Of a DNA stretch of 64,000 nucleotides, positions 8,052 through 16,514 are shown piece after piece. This stretch comes from Allokutzneria sp. A3M-2-11 16. Lineage in GTDB: Bacteria; Actinomycetota; Actinomycetes; Mycobacteriales; Pseudonocardiaceae. The translations under genes were made by a program, and so were the position numbers. The stretch is taken from NCBI RefSeq assembly GCF_024213555.1, contig NZ_JANAVO010000002.1, positions 698,499 through 762,498 on the forward strand, given 5' to 3'. The stretch's first letter is position 1. Every line of letters starts with the position of its first letter. The notes under the pieces were generated by a model. That model saw nothing but the letters and a program-made list of their open reading frames with translations, did no database searches and was not told the origin of the DNA.

Positions 8052-9140
8052 GTGGCGCGTGACCACGCCCGTATCGAGTGCGGCATCTGGGCCGAAGGAT
8101 CGGACTTCCGCACCCTCGGAGAGGGGGCGCAGCGGCTGTACTTCCTGTTGCTCTCGCAGGAAGAGCTGTCCTACTCCGGGTTGCTGCCGTTGCGGGTGCG
8201 CCGCTGGGCACGGATGTCGCCGAGCAGCACCCCGGAGAGCATCGCCGCCGCGCTGGCCGAGCTGGACGCCGCCCGCTACGTCGTCACCGACCACGACACC
8301 GAGGAAGTCCTGGTGCGCGCCCTGATCCGCCGCGACGGGATCTGGAAGCAACCCAACATCCTGGCCGCCGGGCTCCGGCAGGCGTTCAGCATCACCTCGG
8401 CGCTACTGCGGCAGGCTCTTGCCGCCGAGCTGCGGCGCCTGCCCGCCGAGGTCTGCGGCCCCACCCCGGCGTTGGTCGCCGAGGCGTTGGTGGCCGGTGC
8501 CCAGCACGCCCCCGAAGCCCTCGCGGCACGCCCCGCTCGCCGCACCACCAAGGCCACCCCGCCCGCCGAGCCGAAGCGGCGCACCACCCGCTCGGCGCCG
8601 CCCGCCGAGCCCGCTCCTGCACCCGCCGAGACCCCTCTGGACGCCCCGGAAACCGAGGGTTCGCCGAAGGGTTCCGGGAACCCTTCGGCTCAGTCTCAGG
8701 GGGTAGGGGGAAGGGTTATAGCTGTTAAGCCTGAGTTGGTACCAACTCAAGTTGGTGTGTCGCGCGAGCGCGCGAGCACCGCGCACCGACGTCTCGCTGA
8801 GCACCTGGTGGCCGAACACACCCCGCCCCAGCCCCAAGCCGTCCGCGCCAAGCTGATTGGGCACGCCGAGCGGTTGCTGGGTGAGGGCATCGTCGAGGCG
8901 CACGTGGCCGCCGGACTGCGCCGATGGTCAAGCAAGACCCTTGGCGCGGCGATGCTCGGCGAACTGGTCGCCGAAGCCATGCGCAGCAACAAAACAGCAG
9001 GTCAGACGATGCCGGCTGGGGCCGACGCGAAGGTGGCGGGCTGGTTGGAGCTCGCCGGTCAGCTCGGCGGCGCCCACGCGCCCGGTTGGGGTGCGCTGCC
9101 GCAGCTCGGCCCCGCGATCAGCGCCGGGGGCCGAGGGTGA
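8052..9140 (+). CDS. Phage replication-initiation type protein
   Basis: The N-terminal part (ARIECGIWAEGSDFRTLGEGAQRLYFLLL) is the start typical of actinophage replisome-organiser proteins. A winged-helix region with a cysteine-free strand-helix pattern follows to about residue 130. A Pro/Ala-rich linker (about 165-225) leads to a C-terminal helical domain. This N-terminal DNA-binding plus C-terminal helicase-contact layout matches DnaD/GP38-like initiators. The start is GTG at 8052. The next gene overlaps by four bases and looks like a helicase loader, which supports the call. No origin iterons are obvious within the gene. Confidence 0.65.
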   Translation: MARDHARIECGIWAEGSDFRTLGEGAQRLYFLLLSQEELSYSGLLPLRVRRWARMSPSSTPESIAAALAELDAARYVVTDHDTEEVLVRALIRRDGIWKQPNILAAGLRQAFSITSALLRQALAAELRRLPAEVCGPTPALVAEALVAGAQHAPEALAARPARRTTKATPPAEPKRRTTRSAPPAEPAPAPAETPLDAPETEGSPKGSGNPSAQSQGVGGRVIAVKPELVPTQVGVSRERASTAHRRLAEHLVAEHTPPQPQAVRAKLIGHAERLLGEGIVEAHVAAGLRRWSSKTLGAAMLGELVAEAMRSNKTAGQTMPAGADAKVAGWLELAGQLGGAHAPGWGALPQLGPAISAGGRG

Positions 9141-9478
9141 CCGGCGAGGAAGCCGCCGCGCTGCTCGCGGCGGTGGCCTCGGTGGACCGCATGGCCCAGC
9201 GCCCGTCTGCGGCCGTGGCGACCGGGTGGGCCGAAGTGCTCGCCGAGGTGCCGCTGGCCGTGGCCCTGCACGCCGTCGGCAAGCACTACCAGCGCACCAA
9301 GGACCCGATCAGCCCGGCCGACATCTGGGCCTTCCACCGCCGCCGTCAGCTCGCCGAAGCCGAGCGCCGAGCCAACCTGCCCTCGGGCTTCACCGACCGG
9401 GCGCAGGCCGCCGCCGCCGGACGCCGGGGTATGGGCCGCATCCGCGCAGAAATGGGCTGGGAGAACCGGACCCGATGA
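9137..9478 (+). CDS. Small helicase-loader-like protein (G39P-type resemblance)
   Basis: GTG at 9137 overlaps the stop of the initiator gene (GTGA). The 113-aa product is helical, with EEAAALLAAVASVDRM, a central W-A-E-V-L-x-E-V-P motif, and AVALHAVGKHYQRTKDPISPADIWAF. It ends in a basic flexible tail. The pattern of helices with a W-x-x-x-L core and the segment around the PISPADI turn resembles the loader/inhibitor family of phage SPP1 gene 39. The gene order initiator then loader supports this. Sequence similarity is weak by eye. Confidence 0.5.
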   Translation: MTGEEAAALLAAVASVDRMAQRPSAAVATGWAEVLAEVPLAVALHAVGKHYQRTKDPISPADIWAFHRRRQLAEAERRANLPSGFTDRAQAAAAGRRGMGRIRAEMGWENRTR

Positions 9479-9521
9479 CCACACCGCCTATCCACACCAT
9501 GATCCACAACCGGGGGACAAC

Positions 9522-10301
9522 GTGACCGTGCTCGACTGGGACACCGCCTACCGCTGCCACCGAGGCCACCGTTGCACCGACGCCGAACGCGTCGAACTCG
9601 CGCTGCTCGCCCCGCACTTGGTGCGCGCCGACGGCCCTCGGTGGGTTCGCCTCGGCGCCCGCATCGCCACTTTGAACGGCTTGTGCTCGGTGTGCACCGA
9701 GCATGTGCGCCGCGCTATCTCCGCCCTCCCGTTGGACTACGCCGAGTTGTCCACCGTCCTCGGGGTCAGCGGCGGCGGGGGCGCTGAGCGGGTCGCCGGA
9801 TCACGCGAGCTGCCCGTGCCTGTGCGCCTGGAAGTCGAAGCCACGCAACGGAAAATCGCCTTCGAGGCTGACCGGTGGGCCGAGATCGTCGCGGACGTCC
9901 GCTGCCTGTCCTGGGCGGTGGACGGGCTGCGGCCCGCCGTGATGATCGAGCGCGCCGCCGCGCTGCTCACCGAGCGCCTGGACGTGCTGCTGACTGTGCC
10001 GCCGTGGCCGGTCACCGAGTGGAACGCCGAGGGCGCCGAGTGGTCCGTGGTCGAGTGCGACGGACTCACCGGCGCGCTGACCCTGATGGCGCTGCACACC
10101 GCCGTCACGGCGCTGGCCGGACGGGCCGAGCAGGACACCCGCCTGCCGATGCCCTGTCCGCGCTGCGAACGCCTTGCGCTGCGGCGGCCCAACGGGACTG
10201 ATCACGCGGACTGCCGCGCCTGCCACCACCGCCTCACCGCCGACGACCTCGACGCGTTCACCGTGGCGCTGACCGGCTCGGCGCCGGGGGTGTTGCGGTG
10301 A
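9522..10301 (+). CDS. Phage early protein with two zinc-binding-like motifs
   Basis: I do not recognise the family. The 259-aa product has an N-terminal cluster CHRGHRC with CSVC about 40 residues later, and a C-terminal ribbon CPRCERLALRRP followed by CRACHHRL. The latter is the spacing of a zinc ribbon. The middle is helical. Such C-terminal ribbons occur in actinophage proteins that act with replication genes. GTG at 9522 has GGGGGAC upstream. The downstream gene overlaps by four bases. Confidence 0.6.
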   Translation: MTVLDWDTAYRCHRGHRCTDAERVELALLAPHLVRADGPRWVRLGARIATLNGLCSVCTEHVRRAISALPLDYAELSTVLGVSGGGGAERVAGSRELPVPVRLEVEATQRKIAFEADRWAEIVADVRCLSWAVDGLRPAVMIERAAALLTERLDVLLTVPPWPVTEWNAEGAEWSVVECDGLTGALTLMALHTAVTALAGRAEQDTRLPMPCPRCERLALRRPNGTDHADCRACHHRLTADDLDAFTVALTGSAPGVLR

Positions 10302-10699
10302 GCCGCGCGTGGCCGTGGCCCGCTGACACCGCGTTGGACCGCGCCCGCCGCCTCGCGCTCGGCTACCGCGCTGCGCTGGCCGAGGCCGACCCGCAGCGCT
10401 GCGCCCAGCTCGACACCCACGCAGTGAACTTCGGCGAGGCGTGGGTGAACCACACGCCGAGCACCCTCGCCCCGGACGCAATGCTCTCGGCGGTCGAACT
10501 CGCCGAGGCGTTGGGCGTCACTCCGGAGCGCATCCGCAAAGCCGCCAGCAGAGGCACGATCGACCGATTCCCCACTTCGGCGGGACCGCGTTACCGCGCC
10601 GGTGATGTCCTTGACTGGCTCGCCATACAGCGTCGCGCTCGCCACCGCCAGCCATATGTCGACAGACAGCGCCACGACATTGACGGCGACCAAACGTGA
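10298..10699 (+). CDS. Helix-turn-helix protein closing the early operon
   Basis: The start GTG overlaps the previous stop (GTGA). Residues about 63-110 (MLSAVELAEALGVTPERIRK, then ASRGTIDRFPTSAGPRYRAGDVLDWLA) form a MerR/excisionase-like winged helix-turn-helix. This kind of protein in a phage early operon is often the recombination directionality factor or a regulator of middle genes. The operon ends with a hairpin about 70 bases downstream. It is the second protein of this fold in the prophage. Confidence 0.7.
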   Translation: MSRAWPWPADTALDRARRLALGYRAALAEADPQRCAQLDTHAVNFGEAWVNHTPSTLAPDAMLSAVELAEALGVTPERIRKAASRGTIDRFPTSAGPRYRAGDVLDWLAIQRRARHRQPYVDRQRHDIDGDQT

Positions 10700-10769
10700 C
10701 TGTCACAGTTATGGCCTACCACCAGTCTGCCTACAGGCCGCAGAGCTGTGCGAATAACTGAAGAGATCG

Positions 10770-10802
10770 GGGGGTTGCGGAATCTTCGACTCCGCAACCC
10801 CC
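10770..10802. terminator. Terminator of the early operon
   Basis: GGGGGTTGCGGA (10770-10781) pairs perfectly with TCCGCAACCCCC (10791-10802) around a 9-base loop. It follows the early operon and precedes a possible small leftward gene ending at 10809, so it may work in both directions. Confidence 0.8.
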
Positions 10803-10808
10803 ACAAGA

Positions 10809-10997
10809 TCAGCTAGACCGAATCCAGCTCAAGGTCACGTGAACGACCTTTGCCGCCGCCGCAGTCATCGCCACCAAGCGCTCGGCGCCCCGAGGAAGCG
10901 CGCTGACCAGCGCCTCAAGTGCCGCTGTGGCGCCGCAGAGGTAACAAGCGGTTCCCTTGGACGCTGATCTGCACGACGTTGCGCAATGACGAAACAT
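10809..10997 (-). CDS. Possible small Cys-rich leftward protein, 62 aa
   Basis: The minus strand reads MFRHCATSCRSASKGTACYL, then CGATAALEALVSALPRGAERLV, ending SWIRSS. The H-C-x3-C-x8-C-x2-C cluster suggests a small metal-binding head followed by a helix. AGCAGGGGA lies just before the ATG at 10997, somewhat close. The stop lies only a few bases from the early-operon terminator, as expected for a convergent gene. There is no recognised family. It could be a chance frame. Confidence 0.4.
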   Translation of the reverse strand: MFRHCATSCRSASKGTACYLCGATAALEALVSALPRGAERLVAMTAAAAKVVHVTLSWIRSS

Positions 10998-11446
10998 TCC
11001 CCTGCTCCACAACTGAGGAAACGGACCTTCCCTCGCGAGGTCTGAACGGACTTTGCGCTGACGAGGCCAGTGTCAGCGACTAAATAGGCACCCGTGGAGA
11101 AGGTATCCAGATTCGGCACCGCTGTCACCATGTCTAGAGTGGAAGCGAGGTGGAAGGTAATCCGCAATTGCGGCTCAGTTGCCGCAAGTTGCCTGGAAAG
11201 TGAGGCTCAAGTTGCCAACTTGATCTCTATTTTCTCCAGTTTCTGCGGAATGATCTTCCACTTTTGCCTACTGTTGCCGACTCAGCTTCCACATCGAGGC
11301 TTACCCGTTCGGGTGATGGCCGCCCCTCGCGGCAGGCTTGCGTCAACCAGCATGGTCAACCTCGGCCGCGCTCGGCCAGAAGGCCCCTGCTGCCCTCGGA
11401 CCATCTCCTTCCGGTCCGAGGGCATCTCTATGCTCGGGGGTGGTGG
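10998..11446. promoter_or_regulatory. Non-coding stretch with palindromes upstream of HNH gene
   Basis: I see no supported gene in these 449 bases. They contain the perfect palindrome CCGCAATTGCGG (11162-11173) and CAAGTTG-C-CAACTTG (11208-11222), with AAGTTGCC repeated nearby at about 11187-11194 and 11209-11216. Base composition drops to near 50% G+C at 11220-11290. These look like protein-binding sites controlling the late or packaging operon. Confidence 0.4.
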
Positions 11447-11734
11447 GTGCCCGGCTGGCGAGGATCAACCCGACGCTCTCGCCTGCCGCCGGACTGGCCG
11501 CAGCGCCGCGCCCGCGTGCTCGCCCGTGACCCGCTCTGCTGCCACTGCTACCGCGCGCCGTCCACCGAGGCCGACCACATCGTGCCCGGCGACGACCACC
11601 GGCTGACGAACCTGCAAGGGCTCTGTTCCCCTTGCCACCGAACGAAAAGCGGCCGAGAGGGCGCCGCTGCCGCGCACGCTCTCCGCGAGCCACGGCACCG
11701 TCCACCCGAGCCGCACCCCGGACTACTGCGATAG
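11447..11734 (+). CDS. Phage HNH endonuclease
   Basis: The 95-aa product has the HNH fold: WPQRRARVLARDPLCCHCYR supplies the first CxxC zinc pair, EADHIVPGDDHRLTNLQGLC supplies the catalytic His, the Asn and the second Cys, and PCHRTKSGREG completes it. HNH proteins lie next to terminase genes in many siphoviruses and stimulate DNA packaging cleavage. GTG at 11447 is chosen because GGGGGTGG precedes it and because homologous proteins start WxGSTRR close to their N-terminus. The small terminase gene follows after a 1-kb gap. Confidence 0.88.
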   Translation: MPGWRGSTRRSRLPPDWPQRRARVLARDPLCCHCYRAPSTEADHIVPGDDHRLTNLQGLCSPCHRTKSGREGAAAAHALREPRHRPPEPHPGLLR

Positions 11735-11744
11735 GAGAACGACC

Positions 11745-11915
11745 ATGCGCGTGCGCATGCTGACCGACCTCGGCGGGCATCCCGCCGGAAGCGTCATCGA
11801 ACTGGACGCAGCAAGCGCGGAGTGGCTGTTAGAACGTAGCCACGTCGAAAACGAAGCGAAGAACGAGTCAGAATCTAGTTCGCCTAGCAGATCGAACGGA
11901 AGATCGCGCAACTAA
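11745..11915 (+). CDS. Small hypothetical phage protein, 56 aa
   Basis: ATG at 11745 follows AGGAGAAC at a good distance. The product begins MRVRMLTDLGGHPAGSVIEL and has a short beta-rich domain ending EWLLERSHVE, then a Ser/Asn/Lys-rich tail. Short proteins of this kind, with a VIEL-D-x-x-x-A-x-WL core, are common next to head genes of actinophages; their role is unknown. It ends in an AT-richer segment that leads into the repeat-rich non-coding tract. Confidence 0.6.
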   Translation: MRVRMLTDLGGHPAGSVIELDAASAEWLLERSHVENEAKNESESSSPSRSNGRSRN

Positions 11916-11944
11916 CCGGTGCGCTGATGTGTGACACGTGGGAT

Positions 11945-12200
11945 AGCACAGATTCTGTGCTAGCGGGCTAGCACAAGAAGTTACCATCTGACTGGTAACA
12001 TGGTTCTAGCTTGCGCAGGTGACAAACGCGCAAGGCGTGCTCGATCTTCATCGTCGAGTGCGTGTTAGGGGTCGGCGCCCGGCGCGCTAACGCCGGGACA
12101 CCGACTGGCCGGTGCTTATTCCGAGTCGAACCAGTTGGACAGACTAGAGACCCGGAGCACCACGAGCAGGAGCCTGAACCAGAACTTCGGGCTCCTGCTC
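11945..12200. repeat. Cluster of inverted repeats in a 1-kb non-coding tract
   Basis: The whole interval 11916-12917 lacks a convincing gene. Six hairpins lie in its first 300 bases: AGCACAG-ATT-CTGTGCT (11945-11961), overlapping TGTGCTAG-CGGG-CTAGCACA (11956-11975), GTTACCA-(6)-TGGTAAC (11980-11999), TTGCGC/GCGCAA (12011-12033), CCCGGCG-(6)-CGCCGGG (12078-12097), and GAGCAGGAGCC paired with GGCTCCTGCTC (12164-12200). The first two share an arm and so are mutually exclusive. Regulatory RNA, terminators or operators are all possible. Confidence 0.6.
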
Positions 12201-12494
12201 CGCACCTTCAGGTGCTTGACGATGCGTCGCAGACGAGCCCCGAGCGAGCCAGCTGACGGCTGCTCCCTCGGCTCTGGTGGTTCCCGATCGCTTGAGTCGT
12301 GCACATCTTCCCCTTCCTGTCCTTGCGCCGAGTAGACGCGGGACGCGCCTGCGTCCCCCGAACGCAGGCAAAGGGAGTTGTTCACCACTCACGTCCACAA
12401 TATCGCAGTCCGTCAGCGACTCACGCAGGGAGCAGTGGACATATGGCGCGCCATGTCGCCAGAGTTCCCGCGAGGGATTGGTTGCTCACCAAAA

Positions 12495-12553
12495 GAGCTG
12501 GTCAGAGCTAGCTCGCTGTCTCACCTTACAAAATGTTGTAAGGTGACCAGCTC
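12495..12553. repeat. Nested two-stem hairpin upstream of terminase genes
   Basis: An outer perfect 9-bp stem, GAGCTGGTC (12495-12503) with GACCAGCTC (12545-12553), encloses a perfect 10-bp inner stem, CACCTTACAA-AATG-TTGTAAGGTG (12522-12545). The two arms on the right are contiguous and share one base, while 18 bases separate them on the left. Further right is the palindrome CCGTATACGG near 12650. The surrounding sequence to 12917 holds no supported gene. Confidence 0.6.
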
Positions 12554-12917
12554 ACCCGAAAGTGTAGTAGGAAGCCCTGTCCTACCGTATGGTTAGCGAT
12601 TGATGCTACTGGCAACCCGTATTCGGATTTCCAGTTTCCGGTAATCCCGTATACGGCTTCCTGGTGCTGGTCTCGATTGCCGTTCCGCTGCCAGGCGACT
12701 GGCTTGGCAGGGGGAGGCCCCCGGCAGGAACATCTCGCCCCCGCCTTGTCATAGCTAGCCGCCCTCTGTACGGGTCTGGGAGTTCCGGCCGCTCGGCGGC
12801 GGGGGCTGGCGCGGCGGCCAGCTCGCCGAGCGCGTGGCCCAGCCTGAGCCGAGCCGGATGTGGACGGTCTCCGCTTTGCTGGGCGAGTACGGAAAGCGAA
12901 TTGCGCGAGGGGGTGCC

Positions 12918-13364
12918 ATGGCTGGATACGGTCCGCCACCCAACAAGAAAAAGCGTCGCCGCAATGCCGATCTTTTCCAAGGGCAGCACGTCGCTGTTTC
13001 CGCTGACGGGCCAACGGATGCCCCCGACTTGCCGAATGCTTCGGCTTTCTCGGAGTGGACGCGGTCATGGTATGAGACATGGACCCGCGCGCCGCAGGCG
13101 TCTGCTTTCGTGGCTACCGATTGGCAGCGACTCCACATGCTCGCTTCCCTGGTCGAGTCCTATTATGCGGAGCCGTCCGCGAAACTGCTTTCTGAGATTC
13201 GCTTGAATGAGAGCCTGCTCGGCGCGACGCATGTTGACCGGCTCCGCGGTCGCATTGTTGTTTCCCGTGAAGATGAGGCCGCGGACTCCGGCATGGAAAT
13301 GGGTGATTCCGCGGCTTCGGTGACGCGACTCGCGGAGCGGCGAAATCGTTTGAACGGAGCGTGA
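12918..13364 (+). CDS. Terminase small subunit
   Basis: The 148-aa product starts MAGYGPPPNKKKRRRNAD, a basic opening typical of actinophage small terminases, and contains SEWTRSWYETWTRAPQASAFVATDWQRL split over residues 44-71. A helical ERRNRLNGA end follows. It binds phage DNA and feeds it to the large subunit. ATG at 12918 is preferred because GAGGGGG lies just upstream; the reading from 12834 is only an upstream extension. Its position directly before the large terminase supports the assignment. Confidence 0.85.
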   Translation: MAGYGPPPNKKKRRRNADLFQGQHVAVSADGPTDAPDLPNASAFSEWTRSWYETWTRAPQASAFVATDWQRLHMLASLVESYYAEPSAKLLSEIRLNESLLGATHVDRLRGRIVVSREDEAADSGMEMGDSAASVTRLAERRNRLNGA

Positions 13365-13398
13365 GGGGCCGAGTCAGCCGGCCCGGAGAGGGGCGAGT

Positions 13399-15072
13399 GT
13401 GCCGCGCGAGTTGGTCTACGCCCCAGGTCACGACCGTAGCCGCTCGCTCGGCTGGCTCTGGGCCGCGTGGGTTGAGCACTTCTGCGTCCACGGACCGGGT
13501 GATGTCCAGGGCGAGTGCATTGAGCTTGACGATGAATTCGCCGGATTCGGTGTTGATGCCTACGCGCTCGACGAGAAAGGACGCCGCCTCTACACCCGTG
13601 CTGCTCTCGTGCGTCCGAAGGGGCGAGCAAAATCCGAACTCGCCGGGTTTGTCGGCCTGTTTGAGGGATTTGGGCCGTGCCGGTTTGCCGGCTGGGCGCA
13701 GGGTGGTGAGGTTTTCCGGTGGCGAGACTTCCGCTACACCTATTCTCTCGGCGAGCCGATGGGCCACTTTCTGACCTATCCGTTCATTCGCTGCCTGGCC
13801 ACTGAGGAATCGCAGACGGGCAATACCTATGACGTCATCCACTACAACCTGACGGACGGCCCGTTGGGTGAAGGATTGGATTCGTCGGTGGCCGGTCTCA
13901 CCCGGATTCTGCTTCCGGGCGGCGGGGAGATTGTGCCGTCTACGGCGTCCAGTAGCGCGAAGGATGGCGGCAAGGAATCGCTGGCGATTTATGACGAGCC
14001 GCATTTGTACGTCACGCCGGAGCTGCGGCGGATGTTCCGCACGGTCGACCGGAACCTACGGAAGCGCAAGGCCGCCGAGCCGTGGGGACTGTTGACGTCG
14101 ACGATGTACCAGCCCGGCGAGGGCTCGGTGCTCGAAGACGTCGACCACCAGGCGACCGCGATCCGCGAGGGGCGCACCCGTGCCTCGCGGCTGCTGTGGG
14201 ATCACCGGCAGGCGCCGGATGAGGTGGACCTGACCGACCTGGACGCGGTGGTGGCGGCGCTGGCCGAGGCATACGGTCCGGCGGCGGCGTGGATGGACTT
14301 GCCGGGCATGGTGACCGATGAGTTCTGGGACCTCACCAAGTCGGTGACGGAGTCCCGGCGCTACTTCTTCAATCAGCGGCAGGCCGCGAGCGATGCGTGG
14401 ACCACGGCGGCGGATTGGGATGCCTGCCACGATCCGCAGCGCCCGCCGGTCGATGTCGGCGAGACGGTGGTGCTGTTCTTCGACGGCTCCCGCAATGACG
14501 ACGCCACCGGCCTGGTGGCTGTGCGCGTCGCCGACGGGCACCCGAGGGTGCTGCACTGCCAGGAACGGCCGCCGGATGCCAAGCGCGGGACCTGGGCGGT
14601 GGACAAGGCCGCTGCTGATCTCGCGGTGGCCGAGGCGTTCGCGGACTTCGACGTGGCCGCGTTCTACGCCGACGTGCGGGAGTTCGAGGACGAGGTGGAC
14701 GAGTGGGCGCTGACCTACCGGGACCGCCTGTTGATCAAGGCCACCACGGGCAAGAACGCGCACGCGGTGGCGTTCGACATGCGCGTGCGTGGCGTCGACT
14801 TCGTCCCGGCGGTCAAGCGCACGCTGGTGGACATCGAATCCCGCTCGCTCACCCATGACGGGGACCTGCGGCTACGGCGGCACGTGCTCAACGCCCGGCG
14901 CGCGCCAGGTCGGTTCGGGGTCTCGATCAGCAAGGCCACCCCGGAGTCCCCGCACAAGATCGACCTTGCGGTGTGCCTGATCGGCGCCCGGCTCGCCCGG
15001 CGCCATGTGCTTGCCTCCGCTGCGTGGGCCAAGCGCGCCAAACCTCGCCGAAACACTGCCTATTTCGTTTAG
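13399..15072 (+). CDS. Terminase large subunit
   Basis: This 557-aa packaging motor has an N-terminal ATPase with a Walker A-like VRPKGRAKSE (about residues 71-80) and a Walker B region in SLAIYDEPHL (about 195-204). The C-terminal RNase H-like nuclease opens with VVLFFDGSRNDD (about 355-366) and has acidic residues further on, including EFEDEVDEW. The length is usual for actinophage siphoviruses. GTG at 13399 follows GGAGAGGGG. The motor drives DNA into the prohead through the portal encoded next. Confidence 0.95.
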   Translation: MPRELVYAPGHDRSRSLGWLWAAWVEHFCVHGPGDVQGECIELDDEFAGFGVDAYALDEKGRRLYTRAALVRPKGRAKSELAGFVGLFEGFGPCRFAGWAQGGEVFRWRDFRYTYSLGEPMGHFLTYPFIRCLATEESQTGNTYDVIHYNLTDGPLGEGLDSSVAGLTRILLPGGGEIVPSTASSSAKDGGKESLAIYDEPHLYVTPELRRMFRTVDRNLRKRKAAEPWGLLTSTMYQPGEGSVLEDVDHQATAIREGRTRASRLLWDHRQAPDEVDLTDLDAVVAALAEAYGPAAAWMDLPGMVTDEFWDLTKSVTESRRYFFNQRQAASDAWTTAADWDACHDPQRPPVDVGETVVLFFDGSRNDDATGLVAVRVADGHPRVLHCQERPPDAKRGTWAVDKAAADLAVAEAFADFDVAAFYADVREFEDEVDEWALTYRDRLLIKATTGKNAHAVAFDMRVRGVDFVPAVKRTLVDIESRSLTHDGDLRLRRHVLNARRAPGRFGVSISKATPESPHKIDLAVCLIGARLARRHVLASAAWAKRAKPRRNTAYFV

Positions 15073-15105
15073 TTCCAACATGATCGCGCGAACACTGGGG
15101 GTGAT

Positions 15106-16503
15106 GTGGTTCTCTCCCAACGGGATACGATGGACATCGCTACCCGCATCCACGCGGCCAACGGCGGCACGCGCGGCCGAACCGCGAGGCTGCTGCGCTA
15201 CATCAACGGTGAGCACGACACCCCGCGCCTGCCCAGCGGGGTCAGCCCGGAACTGCGGCGGCTGGCCGAGGACTCGCGGCTGAACCTGTTGCCGCTGATC
15301 GTGGAATCCCACGTGCAGCGCCTGAAGGTGGACGGCTACCGCACGAAAGGCGCCGAGGCGAACTCCTCGCCGTGGGCGGACTGGCAGGCCAACCGGATGG
15401 ACGCGCGTCAGTCGAGCGTGCACCGGGACGCCATTACCTACGGCGTGTCCTACGTCGTGGTGCTGCCCGGTGAGCCCTCGCCGGTCATCCGCCCAGTGTC
15501 CCCGCGTCGCATGGTCGCGGTCTATGACGACGAAGCCTCCGACGACTTTCCGTTGTACGCCTTGGAGGTTCGCCGCTCGGCGACACCGGCCGGGCCGCGC
15601 AATCTCGCGCGCTTGTATGACGCGAACGCGGTGTACTTCCTGGCCGCCGAGGAACACGGCGGAGGATGGTCCTATGTGGAGCATCGCGAGCACGGCTTGG
15701 ATGTCTGCCCGGTGGTGCGGTTCCGCAACACCTACGAGACCAACGCCGAGGGCTACACGCTCGGTGAGATCGAGCGCCGCATTCCGATGCAAAACTCCTT
15801 GAACCAAACCAACTTCAGCCTTGCGGTGATCAAGGAGTTCGGGGCGTTCCGGCAGCGGTACGCCATCGGGTGGGAACCACCGCGCGATGAGAAGACCGGG
15901 TTGCCGCGCGAGGATGCCGCGCTGACCGCGTCCATCCGCCGCCTGTGGGCCTTCGGCGATCCCGACGTGAAGTTGGGCGAGTTCGACGCCACGAACATGG
16001 ACGGCTACCTGCGCGCCCGCGAGGACGAGGTGCGGTTTCTGGCCGTGCTCGCCCAGGTTCCGCCCCAGGCGTTGCTCGGCCAGCTCGCCAACCTCTCGGC
16101 CGAGGCGCTGACCGCGACCGGCGTCGGGCAAGACCGCCTGATCGAGGACAGAGAAACGCTGTTCGGTGAGTCGTGGGAAGACGTTCTGCGCCTGTGTGCA
16201 CGAGTCCGCGGTGACCTGATTGCCGCTTCTGACAACACATCCGAGGTGATTTGGCGCGACACCACCGCGCGCTCGCTGGCCCAGATCGTGGACGCGCTCG
16301 GGAAGATGGTTCAGATGCTGAGCGTCCCCGCTGAAGCGGTGTGGTCGCGCATCCCCGGCGTGACACAGACCGAAGTCGAGTCCTGGCAACGGATGGCGCG
16401 CGAAGGTGACAGCCTCGCCCAACTCGCCGCGACCCTGGACCGCCAAGCCGACACCGCCACGGAACCCACGCCCGCCGCCGAGGTGCCCGCGAGCACCGCG
16501 TGA
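15106..16503 (+). CDS. Phage portal protein
   Basis: This 465-aa protein has the actinophage portal pattern. It has an N-terminal LNLLPLIVESHVQRLKVDGYR, then a beta-rich crown/wing region, PVVRFRNTYETNAEGYTLGEIERRI, the conserved segment RRIPMQNSLNQTNFSLAVIK (split here), and the LAQVPPQALLGQLANLSAEAL stretch. It forms the dodecameric DNA entry ring. GTG at 15106 follows CTGGGGGTGAT at good spacing. An ATG eight codons in is an alternative start. It lies between large terminase and the MuF-like gene, as expected. Confidence 0.93.
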   Translation: MVLSQRDTMDIATRIHAANGGTRGRTARLLRYINGEHDTPRLPSGVSPELRRLAEDSRLNLLPLIVESHVQRLKVDGYRTKGAEANSSPWADWQANRMDARQSSVHRDAITYGVSYVVVLPGEPSPVIRPVSPRRMVAVYDDEASDDFPLYALEVRRSATPAGPRNLARLYDANAVYFLAAEEHGGGWSYVEHREHGLDVCPVVRFRNTYETNAEGYTLGEIERRIPMQNSLNQTNFSLAVIKEFGAFRQRYAIGWEPPRDEKTGLPREDAALTASIRRLWAFGDPDVKLGEFDATNMDGYLRAREDEVRFLAVLAQVPPQALLGQLANLSAEALTATGVGQDRLIEDRETLFGESWEDVLRLCARVRGDLIAASDNTSEVIWRDTTARSLAQIVDALGKMVQMLSVPAEAVWSRIPGVTQTEVESWQRMAREGDSLAQLAATLDRQADTATEPTPAAEVPASTA

Positions 16504-16514
16504 CGTGATCGGGG

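Noticed and set aside
11264..11446. N-terminal extension of the HNH protein
   Set aside because: The extra 61 residues are Ser/Arg/Pro-rich and cross the low-GC regulatory tract; the GTG at 11447 has a ribosome site.
12116..12388. Leftward 90-aa frame with a possible membrane segment
   Set aside because: It lacks a ribosome site and spans a strong hairpin. The composition is mixed and no family is apparent, so the tract is treated as non-coding.
12664..13206. Rightward 180-aa frame before and over terS
   Set aside because: It overlaps the small terminase in another frame and is rich in Ser, Pro and Gly without structure.
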